From Scleropages formosus (lineage: Eukaryota; Chordata; Actinopteri; Osteoglossiformes; Osteoglossidae), in contig NC_041829.1 in the NCBI RefSeq assembly GCF_900964775.1, forward strand, positions 6,550,863 to 6,614,862: a DNA stretch of 64,000 bases, written 5' to 3'. Every line of letters starts with the position of its first letter. Position 1 is the first letter of the stretch. Of the stretch, positions 36,401-49,999 are shown piece after piece. Below the pieces are notes generated by a model. The model did not search any database. It was not told where the DNA came from and saw nothing but the letters and a program-made list of their open reading frames with translations. A program made the translations under genes and the position numbers.

Positions 36401-39400
36401 CAGCTGCTCTGTCGGAACAGAACAGTGCGTACTACACAATGGTGTCTCCACATTTCACGGAGTTGCTCGGTAACACGCCCGCTCATTTCAAAGCATGATT
36501 CCCAACTAATAAGATTTGGCAACAGTCTTGCATATCAAAGTTTATCCCACTGTATAAATATCTGCCTGGAAAGATGAGAAATATAGATAGTTAATGTCTC
36601 ATAGTTTCACGTTCAAATAATTACAGACTGAAAGTGAAGATATTTATTTGGTACACCAAATAAACCTAGGAATCCATTTGAAGAAGGCTATACTGGTCAT
36701 GAAGGGATGCACCTGGTCAACACCATGTTTGGTACTTTGTGGCTTTTAAATGATTCTCTAATAGGTGCCGAAAAAACATACCCCACTGCATTGCACCACC
36801 ACCACCATTCGGTACTGACATCAGGCAGGATGGGTCCATGGACCATTCTCTTTACACCAGTATATGAATACAGAAGCTTTATTGGACAGACCAGGCAAAG
36901 TCTTTTTTCCACTCTTCAATCATTCGGTTTTGGTAACTGCATGTGCACTGGAGCCCCATCTGAAGGAGGTGAAGCCACTGTGGTCTTCTGCTGCTGTAGC
37001 TCATCCATTTAAATCTATGAATCTGTTTAAACTTGTTTACAATGCTCTAAAACAAAATTTTAGGGGAGAGGCTGATGTGTTTCAGTAGTAAATGACACTA
37101 TGGTCCTTTTCTCATAGCCAAAGACCTGATGGTGACCAGAAATGTTGTCTAATTGCTCAAACTCTAGTACCTATATGGGTGTACTCTAAAACTTGTCATT
37201 GTTGCCTTGTAAGACATTGAACTGAACATCACAGAATTCTTTACGGGTCCTCTTTGAAGATTGTCCTTTTGTGCCACCAATGAGTGTCCCTAGAACTGAA
37301 GTTGGAGGTTGAGGTCCTTAGGAGGTCTGTGATATTCTTCTTCCAGTTCCTCTTGGGTTCCGAAGGGGAGCTACCTGGAGTCGAATCGGGATGATTGCAC
37401 CGTGTCCCTAATCTATGCCGTGCACCTGAAGAAGCAGGGCTCGGTCTCCTTTGAGTACCAGTATGTGGACAACAACATCTTCTTTGAGTTCTTTGTGAGT
37501 CTCTCTTTCACCTTCTGCTGCTAGAATGGACCGGGCACTGAAGAGCAGTATAGATAAATTTGTTTTTGCACTAAGAACATAGTAAACTGTAACCGGAGAC
37601 TGAGCCGAGAAGGGAAGTTCTGAACTGTCCCACGCTAGTTTTGGCCTGAGAATTTTGTATTCTCTTTTTTTTTTTTTCTTTTTTTGCAGATTCAAAATGA
37701 TCAATGCCAGGAAATGGACCAAACACCAGACCAAAAGTGGATAAAGCTGACCAACAATGGAGAATGGGGGGGACATACTGTAGGCTCCTTTTACTACTTT
37801 CATTCTCTGTTTTACATACATACTTTACATACATACATACATACATCCAGTTACTGGGATATTTGGAACTGAACTTGATCTTTACAGCGATTGTATGTTG
37901 TGGTATGTAGTGGAATTTTAGGACTAGATCCTAGTCTTCTGTTAGTGTTCATCAGGTACATCTCACTGTCTTTGATTTTCCAGAGAAGACCATGGTACAT
38001 TTTTGGTGACAAACTTGTGACAGACGGTTGCATGGTCGAATTATGTTAAATTATGTAAAGATAGCTTGTAACGATGCACAGAATGTTGCTTATTAATGTC
38101 GCATCAGCATCATCTAGCATTTTTTTCCTCTTTCAAGGTGAATTTAAATTCCGGGACCAACATCCTGTACTGGAGGACCACCGGGATTTTTCTTGGGACT
38201 AAAGCCCTTAAGCCTGTGCTTCTGAAGAACATTCATATTGAGGGTAAGAGAACTTGACCTTCTTTATTCTCCGTGAGGAACTTCTGCATGCCCTAACCAG
38301 CTCAGAGGGTTCCTCAAAGCACTCTTTGACTTCCTGTCTCTTAGGGGTGGCTTACACATCAGAGTGCTTCCAATGCAAGCCGGGCACCTTCAGCAGGGCG
38401 CCAGGCTCCTCGACTTGTGAGCCATGCCCCAGGAACACCCACTCGAGCAAAGGCGCCACCTCCTGCACCCCGTGTGACAAGGAGACGCAGTACTCACGTA
38501 TGTCCCTGTCAACATGTAACAAGCCACGTATAGCATCACTTGCAGATTTCAGATCACAGGAGATGTGTATTCACATGCCTTTTAGTGGTCAGAGCCCTTG
38601 GACAATACAGGGCTGTTTTCCATGGACTGTGTCTATAAATGATACATGGTGGGAGTGAAACTCAAAACTGGATTCTTGATATGTGCATGACACATTTGCC
38701 TGGAAACATGGGAAAAGGAAGCAGATATATATAGTCAGAGTCAGAGGGTTGCCCATGTCTTGCCCATTATTTCTGTGGGGGCACTGCCTCTATGCTTAAA
38801 GGTCACCTTTCAGCTCATATCTTCTGTGAATTGCTTGACAGACAAATGATGGTGATGCCCACAACTAAACTGAAAGTTCGTGGATCTTGGTGATATGTGG
38901 AGTGGAATTTGGCTTTAGGCATGGGATATTAAGAGCTCTAATAAAAATGGACCTTTATTCATGAAATGAAAATAAAGCTGGTGACATTTCCCTTTAAAAA
39001 CATCTGCAACAGTGCAACATGGGAATTAGTAATAGCACTCAGCATACCGTAAAACACCAGGAAACTGCACTAAATTCCACCAGGAACTTTGAATCATCCA
39101 TTCAGCCATAATTGCTTGTCCCATGCAGGGTCAAGGTGGTCCAGAGCCTATCCCAGTGACAAAGGGTGTAAGGTGGGGACACCCTGGATAAAACTGGAGT
39201 CTGTCAGAGGAATACTCTCATTCACTCGCATATTCACACACTACAGGCAATTTAGAGTCATCAATTCACCTTAAGCATATGCCTTGGTCTATGGGAGGAA
39301 ACCAGAGCACCTGGAGGAGGCTCAGCTGAACAAAGGGAAAATTTAGAAACTCCACACAGGCTAAGATCCATTTGAATTCACCACTAGAAACCCTTCCAGA

Positions 39401-42400
39401 ATCCTGCCTTTTCGAACAGTCTTAATTGTTCTCTTAAATAAAGATATCTGGTCGTCATTCTTTCTGAGAACTGCCATACAGGAGTAAGACATAGTGTAGT
39501 GGTTAGAGCTGCTCTTTTACACTCAGAACCCAGGTTTTGAATCCTTTCTTCTGCTAGAATACCCTTGATCAAGGTACTTACCCTGAATTTATATACTAAA
39601 AATTACTCTGCTGTATAAATGGGTAAATCAGTGCAAGCGGTTTAACATTGTAAGTCACCAGAGTGTGAAGTGTCACCTAAATGAATAAGTATTTGATGAG
39701 CTGTGGTCCTGCCTGGTGCCATGGTTCTCAGTTCCTCCAGCTCACTGTAGTTTGCATGCATTGTATTGCTCTGCTTGCCTGGTTGGATACTGGAACCTGG
39801 GACTGGTTATGTGCTCTAGAGGAGACTGCGTTTAACATCACCAGCTGTCCTCCCTTTGCGCTTTCAGTGTATGTCTTTCTTTCTCTTGCTCTCCATAGCT
39901 GAGGGGTCAGCGGAGTGCAAGGAGAAGTCAGCGTGCACAGAGAAGGACTACTTTCAGATTCACACGCCTTGTGACAGTGATGGGAAAGTAAGATTACGTG
40001 CACATGTGTTAAAAATAGTCATACCCCTGAGTGCCCCAAAGTACACCCATTCGGGTTTTGACAGTTCAACTTTCCAAAGAGTTTCATTTAATACCCTGAC
40101 TTCAGCTTAGGAAGTTTTTCTTCAGCACCATTAGATTTTCTTCATTTACCGTTCAGCTCATGCTGCATTAAGTTCTCGACCTCCGTTGGCCCTTGTTTGC
40201 TAGTTTCACCTACTGCATCTTGGTAATCATGACTCCCGTTTGGACCCTTGTTTAGACTGTCTAAACAGCGAAGGCTTTTTCCGGTACTGCGGATTCATTT
40301 ACTTCCATTGTATTTGTTTTCATTGATTTCTTTTGTTTTTACTGTTGTTTTTTAAGGTTAATTTACATTTATTCATTTAGCAGACTCTTTTCTCCTATTT
40401 AATATATAAACATCGAATATCATATGTATGCGTTTTGTTTGTGACTGTTAAATGTGCAGTATGTAACAGCTATGCGAGCGAGAGCAGGTGGACCGTTATA
40501 CAGTATTATACTGTATTTAATGATGGGAAACAACATTTTTATGTTGTGTTATGATGAGTAATGGTTACAATTGAACAAACTGTCCATTTTAATGGGATGT
40601 GGTGAAATTTTAGCATAAATGGACATCAGTATTCAGGCCCAGTAACACATAACAGTTTTACTGCAGAAACTAATGGTAATTATAGCTGTGATTTAGGAGA
40701 GTTCATCTTAGTAAGGGTTTTTTTTTTCAGGAACGTGGGGTGGGGAAGACTACATAAGATGTAAAATGTCTTTTCATGCCCAGACAGGGGGGCCTCTATG
40801 AAGACATCAAAGTGGTTTTTAGTCATAAAGTTGTGTAATGTTGGCAGGCTCACTTAGTAAAATGATGAGGGTCGGGGTCTCAGAAGCAGTCTGTTGTCAG
40901 ACACAGGTCATTTATAAGTGGATCGAGCCCAAAATCTGTCTGGAGAACGTGACTGGAGCGGTGACACTACCCCCCTCTGGCGAGCGAGAGCCTTGTCCCC
41001 CATGTAACCCAGGCTTCTACAGTTACAACTCAGCCAGCTGCTTCCCATGTCCTCCAGGCACCTTCTCCGATGGCATCAGAGGTAACGCACATCCCATCGG
41101 ATTCCTGATGAAGCTCCACCTTCTGCATGGATTCACATGTGACCCAGCTATGTGTTCAGTACTTGAATTATTTGCAAAATATGCATTTCATCACTTTTCT
41201 TGAAACTCTCAGAAATTTAAAAAGTCAGTTTAATGCCTCTGCTTCTGTCTCTTTAATTGTTTTACCAGGAGATGACTAGAGATCAGTATTATTCACTTTT
41301 GACCCCTTGCAGCTAGGACCCTCGGTCTAAGGCATACCCTTTTTGTGCATAGTTGTCTTCTATTCAAATGTGACCCATTTACAAATTTAAATTAAAATTT
41401 AAATATGGTTTTTTTGATCTAATTGCCATAAGGCTTCATGACATCATCCACACCAGACAAAAAATATCAGATGCAGCATTTGGGATTCACACACACACAC
41501 ACATACATATGCGTGCAAATGGTATCATTGCAGGTAAATGAGGTCCATAAGCAGTGAATTCCAGAAAGAAGTATAGAAATTGTAAAAATGACTAGGAATG
41601 AAGTTGGTTATAGGTGTAGCACAACATTAGGTGATTAGTAGTGTTTTATATATAGTGTTTGGTGTCTAAACAATTATAATACTTTGCCCACTTTGGGGCT
41701 GGAGCAACAGCAGTAGAAAGCTGTCTTGATCGCAACCCAAGGGTTGAATGATGCGTCTGTGCTGTCTCACACCGCTGTGAACCACAGCAGATCAGTGGGA
41801 AATACGGCTCCTCCCGGTAGAGCTGCCACGAAATTCTGTGTTTGATTGCTGTGTCTGAGTGTATCTCTTGATGGCGAGTTAACAGCCTGGTACAAGGGAA
41901 AAGCTGCATCAGATTACTTGTATACAGAAATGTCGAACATCACTCTTTTCAAGATGCCTGTTTTTTAACTGTGATATAAAAACATCCCCTGGTATATTAT
42001 ACATTGCCAGTTATGTGGTAGAATGCTTGCAGGGGGACGCAGTGGCGCAGTGGGCTTGGCCTGGTCCTGCTCTCTGGTGCGTCTGAGGTTCGAGTCCTGC
42101 TCGGGGTGCCTTGCGATAGACTGGCATCCCGTCCTGGGTGTATCCCCTCCCCCTCCAGCCTTGCGCCCTGTGTTGGGACAAGCGGTTTCAGACAGTGTGT
42201 GTGTAGTAGAATGTTCTAATATGCTGTTGCATTATTGTTTATGTTATTAATCTGTGTTTGGTTCACAGTGATATGGTGGATTGGTGACCTCTCAGATATC
42301 GCCTTCCTTTTCTAGGGTGCGAGAAGTGCCCAGCTGGCACAGAGCCAGCTCTGGGCTATGAGTACAAGTGGTGGAATGTGCTGCCCTCCAACATGAAGAC

Positions 42401-45400
42401 CTCCTGCTTCAACGTGGGCAACTCCAAGTGCGACGACATGAACGGTGAGCTTGGGTTACAGCAGGTGCACCGGAGCACTAGATGGTGCTGTGGCATCATT
42501 GAAAGAAACCTGGAAGATCACGTCCTCGTTCCGAATTGGGTCGTCACGTCACAGTTCTGGATTTTATTCCGTTTTTTAAGAGTAATGCATCGCAGTCTGC
42601 TCCTGGAGGGATGGTGGTCAAGATCATTTTCAGTGTTGAAAGGTCACCTTGGGTGATCAAGGGCCATCAGGTAAAGAAAAGAGCTTCCGGTTTTTATTCC
42701 TACAACCTAGGTTTGAATCGCACCTCTTGCTGTAATACCCTAGAGCAGGGTGCTTACCCTGAATTTGTCTGGTTTCCTCAGCTCTTTAAATGGGTGAAAA
42801 ATTGCATTTCCTCTGCAGAAAATCATCATATAAATAAATGTAAATGGATGTGGGTTGGTGGAGTCGTGGCGTCATCACTCCTTCCCGCAGCAGTGTACTT
42901 TGTCGCATAGGGAGGTCTCGCTGTCTCCGTTGAGGCTTCAGAATAGCTCTCCCTGTGCAAAGTTTCGTTATGGATCTAATCGTGAGCCGCAGTGGACACA
43001 AAGTTCAACTTTCAAAGCGATGTCCTGCAACGTCTTTGTCGGTTCTGCTGCGGTTCCTCAGGCTGATGCTGCGCTCCAGAGAACTGCTCACATTCAGCAG
43101 TGCTGATCTCCTCCCACAATCCAGAACTGTACTGATCCCAAAGAAACTTGATAGAAACATAAAACCAGTACCGATCCCAAAGGGTATTGCACAAGGCTAC
43201 AGAAGCACATATGCAACAAAGCAGTGACAGAAGACACTGGAAGAGGTGAATGCCGCATGCAGAAAAGTTCAAGTGTGTGAATAAGCAGCAAAAAGCAGCA
43301 CTGAACCGGTCCATTTAACTGGACCGTTCCACGGCTCGAAAGAATCTCCAAACATTGGAAGAACGACGTATCAAACCACTGTACCCTCCCCTACTGTGAA
43401 AACCATGGTGGGCATCATCAGTTGACTTACCATACTTCGCCTCTAAAAAGTCTAATAGGTGACATGACAGACAAGACTTGGCAACATCTGAATTTTAAAG
43501 GATGAGTTCTGACATCAGGGAAGGGTTTAGTGACAATAGTCCTGTTGTGTTATTTGTAGTGGTTAAATTATTTGTTTTGCTTCACCCGCAGGCTGGGAGG
43601 TTGCCGGAGACCATATCCGCAGTGGCGCCGGCAGCTCGGACAACGACTACCTCATTTTAAACCTCTGGGTCCCGGGATTCAAGTGAGTTTTGCCGCAGGA
43701 AACACATGCGAGATACGTGCTACTGTTACGCTCATAACCGTATTTAGTTAAAAAGGCCATACCTAAAGACTAAAATTATTCTAGAAATATCACACCGGAT
43801 CCTCATGTTGTGAATGTTTGAGTTATGAATATCTGAAGATATCGGCATATTCTGTTTTGTTTATTTTTAAATTATATTTCTCGCTTGTGTTTTTGAAATT
43901 TTGTTTGCTGCGGAGAGAATGTCGCCTGTATTTCCACATCCAGCCATTTGGCTGGCGGTAAAGAGCATCCAAAAAGAGTAGAAATACGAGACCGATTTGA
44001 TTCTGCTTGTTATCACACTGTTTACAGCTCACATCTGGTGTGAGTGTTCAGTAACAACATAACAAGTGCTGCACGTGTTCATGAGATAAAGCAGTTAATA
44101 ACAGGAATACAGCGGAAGCCTATGGAAGTTGTGCACTTTTATTTCCTGCTGTTTTTGTTTTAATTTTAATCTAACAGTAGCTCAAAGTTTATAAAAATAT
44201 TAAAAGTTCCTAAGCATGTTTTGAAATTCATTCTAGCTATTCCCCGGACTCATGCAGAACGTACGCGGTGAATAAATCATGCCACCTCTCTATTATTACA
44301 ACTTTAATTTTTAATTGTATAGATAATAAAACAAACTGATAGTGGCCAGGTGCTGATGAATATTGCACATGTTGTTTTGTATTAATAAAAGATAATAAAA
44401 TAAAAGTCCTGTGTCAGACTGGCATCTCATCCATGGTGTTCCCTGCCTCATGTACTATGTTTTCAAGGTAGGCTCTGGAACACAGTGGAACACAGTGACC
44501 CTGCATAGGATGAGCTGATGAATATTGAATAAATAATAAAATAAAAGCCTTAAAGGAAATCTTTTCATTTTTCCAAGGTTTTAACAGAACCTAACTTGAA
44601 AATAAACCGAGAAGCATCTTTATGATGCACAAAAATTAAGCTTTTATTGATTTTGATGTACCTGTAATGGTTGCCTTCATAAACCAGTTGAGTTACAAAT
44701 AGCTTTTTGGTCTCGATTTTGATCGCATGTTGAGAACCCAGTGTATGTACTTTTCAAGAACAACAATATGAAAAAATTCTGTAAAGGTGACACACAAGTG
44801 CAAAGGGGCTTTTGTTTCACTAGGCTACCCACATCTGTAACCGGGAGCTCAGGCACTGAATTTGGTCGCGTTACCTTTGTCTTCGAAACCACCTGTTCGG
44901 CCGACTGCGAGCTCTACTTCATGATGGTACGTTAACGATCCCAACAAACATCCTTGAAGATGCTTAATGACACTGTTAAAAGACATGGAAAAAGCAGTGT
45001 TAGGAGACGTGTGGGCGTGTTCCCCGCAGGACGTGAACAGGAAAAGCACCAGTGTGGTGGAATCCTGGGAGGGCAGCAAGGCGAGGATGTCTTACAGCCA
45101 CATCGTGACCAAGAACGCTTCTGTGTCCTTCACATGGGCCTTCCAGAGGACCAGTCAGGCTCAGGATGTGAGTGTAGATTTCCCAGGGGGCCGACAACCC
45201 AGCGCAAACATACTGATTTCCATTGAGCTGTATCCAGCTTGTTTTGGCACTTCCTTGATATATTTTTAATCAGTTTAATTTTGGTCAATAATTTTATCAA
45301 TCTGTGCTCTGTACAGCATTGACATGTATTACAGGGGACTTCACTTTAGACGTATATGTTGCGCCTTTGTTTTACACCCCCATAGCCTGCTTTGCCCCTG

Positions 45401-48400
45401 ATAACCTGCAGCTTATAGGTTATCTTGAAAAAAAAAACACATACTGATGCAGAACAGCGGAATGTCAGAATACACAAATAAAATATTTACTGTATATACT
45501 GTATAACAACAGCACAAAATAGTGATCTGTGACCATGGAATGTAAGTCACATAATTTAAAAAAAAATGTAAGGGTTAGAGATATTATTTTCCCAAAATAG
45601 GGAGAGATGCAGTGGAAATATTGATTGGTTGATAGGTTGTTACTATCCAGACACTGAGGTTCTTTGTTAATTTTTTAAACCAGAATAAGTGAACTTAGGA
45701 GTTTTTCACCTTGGGAAGCGGGTTTGAACCCCACTTTCCCTCCAAAATGACTGCACTTCATTCCCCATCCAGGTCAGGCGGCTTGTCGGCGACATCGCCA
45801 AGATCTACTCTATCACGTTGACCAACGCGCAGGACGGGACGGCATCCTCATGCCGGGCATGCGCTCTGGTGTCCCAGCAGACAGGGACGTCCTGTGTGCC
45901 CTGCCCCACAGGACACTACATTGACAAGGACAACAATCGGTGCAGACAGTGCCCTCCAGACACGTACCTGTCCGGGCACCAGGTCTACAGCAAGGAGGCA
46001 TGCATTCCCTGTGGGCCGGGCAGCAGGAGCAACAAGGTACAGCAACAATATTAGAGCACAGTACGATAACATGTTATGAATACATCCACATATATATTAA
46101 GCAGTACAGATGCTCCTCGACTTACAATGGTTCAACTTATGATTTTTTTTCGACTTTACAATGGTGAGCTGGCAATACACATTCAGTAGAAACTGTATTT
46201 AGAATTTCGAATTTAGATTTTTTCCTGGGCAAGAAATATACCCTCTCGCGATGCTGGGCAGCGGCAGTGATCCACATCTCCCACTCTGCTACAAGGTCGC
46301 TATACAGATACCCCCTGTATCTGCTTTGGGTTTTGTGCATCCATCATGTCTACAAAATGCCCATCTGTGTCTCCTGCTGCTGGTGGGTAGAAGAAGAGGA
46401 GGGCAATTACTCTTGAGGAGAAACCCAAGATAATTACCCAGCATGACGGTGGCCATCCCGTAATGGCCATCGCACATATGCTAGGCTACGATGTTCTGTA
46501 GGTTAGGTGTATTAAATGCATGTACGACTTACGATATTTTCAACTATTGATGGGTTTTGCAGGATATAACCCCATTGTAAGTTGGGGACCACCTGTATTA
46601 GAAATACACACACACTTTCGGAACCGCTTGTCCCATTTGGGGTCCCGGGGAACCGGAGCCTACCCGGCAACACAGGGCGTAAGGCCGGAGGGGGAGGGGA
46701 CACACCCAGGACGGGACGCCAGTCCGCCGCAAGGCACCCCAAGCGGGACTCGAACCCCAGACTCACCGGAGAGCAGGACTGTGGTCCAACCCACTGCGCC
46801 ACTGCACCACCCATATTAGAAATACTTTCTGGATTTTTAAGTTACTCTGGAGAGGTACAAAAGTAGGGATTCTTGCTGAAATTGGAAGATACATTCCGTA
46901 GCCACCTCCATCTGGGTGGTCTTACCTTATACCCTTGCCCCACCATCGGTAGTTCAGTGTACTTGGACCGCTCGCTGACTCAGCCTTTTGTCTCATCTTT
47001 TCTGGAAGGACCGATCACGGTGCTTCAGCGACTGCAGCTTCTCCCACACGTGGCAGAACCGCACTCTGACCTACGACTTCAGCCCGCTCGGCCCGGTAGG
47101 CTCCATCATGAACGGCCCCAGCTTCACATCCAAGGGGACCAAATACTTCCACTCATTCAACATCAGTCTCTGTGGACTCGAGGTACGACTTCACCTCGTT
47201 TACAGTTTTCAGTCATACTTTTGGCCACGGCTACCGTATTTTACATTTCTTTTTGTATCTGGCTAAACCTTCACTTTACACAAAATGTGAACCTTTGAGT
47301 TTATAGGATTATTTAAATTCCAATCTAATTAGCTGGATTTGATTGATTTTGGGCTTTAGAACCAGAATTTGGATGCTAGTTGTTTTTTCAGGTTTAATTT
47401 TGTGTTTTGTTTGATGAGTGCAGAACATTTAAATAGTATACCACAGATCTGTTTACATGGTCAATTCCTGGGTATTTACTCCAGGGCAACAGGGCAGCGA
47501 TATGCACTGACAACGTGACCGACCTCTCAAAAATGGAGAGACAGAACGAACCTGGCGAGTTTGCGAACTACGTGGAGGCCTTCGTTTGCCAGTCGACCAT
47601 CATCCCTTCAGATGGGCGGGGCTTCAGGACAGCGCTGTCATCCCAGTCAGTCAGCCTGGCTGATACTTTCATGGGTAATTTAATGGAAATACAGCATACT
47701 AACAAATAAATATGACCTTACTTCATGGCCTTGGAGTTCTGAACTTATTTATTATTATTTTTGCGCTATTCATTTCTCCAAAGTGGCTTGCAGTGATTTA
47801 CCTATTTATATATCTTTAAATAGCTTTATCTATTAAGCTACCTGCTGCCCTCTAAATATGTCGCCTAGAATTAATTAAAATGCAATAATAAGTATTTTTA
47901 GGCATGACGGTTTTAAAAGAGACATGCTATGAATATTGTAACAAAATTATTTTTTACAGCTGTCTATTTTCTACCTTGACTTCTAATGAACTCATTTAAG
48001 TAAGAAAAGTGCAGCTAATTAATAATAAATGGACTTCTGACATGTGATGGAAATACTTACAGTTGGGTGCCAGTTTTCCACTGATCTCAAGGACAGAGAT
48101 GAGACCCCCTTGCATTTTTAGTGAAGGAAGTGATGGCCGTTTCTCCCTCCCTGGATCTGCGGTCCCACTCCTTGTGCTAGAACAATGGTCACTAACTGAC
48201 CGTTCACAGATCTTATCCATTCTGGATAATGGCTATCTTCTTACCAACGGCTATCTGCCTCCATAATGCCACCGAAGGGCTTGTTAGCACCTCAACACAA
48301 AGAAGCAAAGAAATGGTTTGAGACCACAGAATCACTGCACTTGTTAAGTTGTCTGGTGTAAATGTGATTTTTAATAGTCTGTTTTGTTTGGGGATGGTGT

Positions 48401-49962
48401 ATATATTATGTGTACATTACAGTTCTATGGTAGGGGGTGCAGTGGCGCAGTGGGTTGGTCCTGGTCCTGCTCTTGGGTGGGTCTGGGGTTCGAGTCCTGC
48501 TTGGGGTGCCTTGCGACGGACTGGCGTCCCGTCCTGGGTGTGTCCCCTCCCCCTCCGGCCTTGCGCCCTGTGTGCCAGGTTAGGCTCCGGTGCCCCGTGT
48601 GGAGCGAACGGTTCGGACGGGACTGTTACATGACATGTGTTGCTATTAATAAAATACTTATGGTATCCTATTTTAATGTACATATAACATCTCATCGTAT
48701 TGTATCATGTCCTGTCCTGTCTTATGATTTCCTGCTGTCTCATTTCATATCATATCATATCCTATCCTGTCCTGTCCTATGAGATCCTACTGTATCATAT
48801 CGTACCTTATCATATTCTGTCCTGTCCTATCCTATCCTATGAGATCATATTGTATCCTATCCTGTCCTCTCCCATCCTGTCCTATCCTGATACTGTATCG
48901 TATTGTATCCTGTGTTGTCCTGTCCCGTCCTGTCCTACGATATCCTATTGTTTCTCATCCTGTCCTGTCTAGTCCTGTCCTGGTCAAGGCTCATTGAAAC
49001 ACAAAGTTAAGATCTCTGCTACAGTTGGTCGCTGGTCTTTGCCAATACTCTATGTTCTCAGCTACATTTGGTACCGCCTTGTGTCAAACTGCAGCTGTCC
49101 TATAGTCAAAGCCCCAATAATCTTTATTATCGTTTTGCAACGAGTGAAGGTTTGACGATGGATTATCTGTGGGAGGCTGCGTGTTTTATGTTTGCCAGCT
49201 GTCTGGAGTTCGTGGACTTAGTCGTGCCATTTAAACAGTGGTTTCATCTGACAGATCTCTGCAGGTGCTCACTGTGCTTTGGGCTTTTTTTTATAAGATG
49301 GCCTTCATGTTCCAAAGTTTAACACCGACTTTATATTTTTTCCCCTATGGGTTTGCAGGCGCAACAGTGGAAAACACGCTACACGGCGTCACTGTGAAAC
49401 CTGATCTGTTCCCTGGAACATCAAAGAAAGTACCGAATGTCAACTTCTTCTATCGGTGAGCACACGTAGACGCAGCCCATGTGTTCCTGGATTTGGGAAG
49501 GGGATTTGTGTCAGATCTGTCGTTCTGTTATAATGCAATCAGATGCATAAACACGGAAAAGCATCGTCTGTTTATTTTGGATATCGGCGCTGAACTTGGG
49601 TTTGCACTTCCTGTTTATTTTACTGCAGGGCTTATGCATATTATTGCAGTGCATCTGGAAAGGCTTTTAAATTTTGCCTATAACTTTTAAGTGTCTCTAA
49701 AGCATCTTTGAATGTGAACGAACCAGTATGAATATTTGTTTTGGATTCAGGTCTTCCCAGCCAACATCTTCATGTGAGAATGGTCGAAGTGCAGTCATCT
49801 CTTTAAGGTGTAACCCAGAGAAGACCGGCCGTGGGGAGCTCTCAGTGTCCAGGTACAGCAGCAATAAGAAAGAGTGGATTCTGCTTGCTGAAAAGATCAC
49901 TCTGATAATAATACTTTACTCACTCTCTGATCACTACTACACAATGATACTCTGATTACTCT

Positions 49963-49999
<37 letters not shown>

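Noticed and set aside
36707-37088. Plus-strand frames of 70-100 codons in ELAPOR2 intron 3
   Set aside because: They are antisense shadows of the Tc1-like transposon fragment.
43785-44760. Possible MITE with TCCTCATGTTGTGAATG-like and GAGAACCCAGTGTATG-like ends
   Set aside because: The ends match only loosely and no target duplication could be fixed.
48685-48985. CRISPR-like array
   Set aside because: Short degenerate tandem pentamers in a vertebrate intron, with no spacers of regular length.
48384-48997. Frames of Ser-Cys-Pro-Ile-Leu type repeats
   Set aside because: Translations of the pentamer satellite, not protein-coding.
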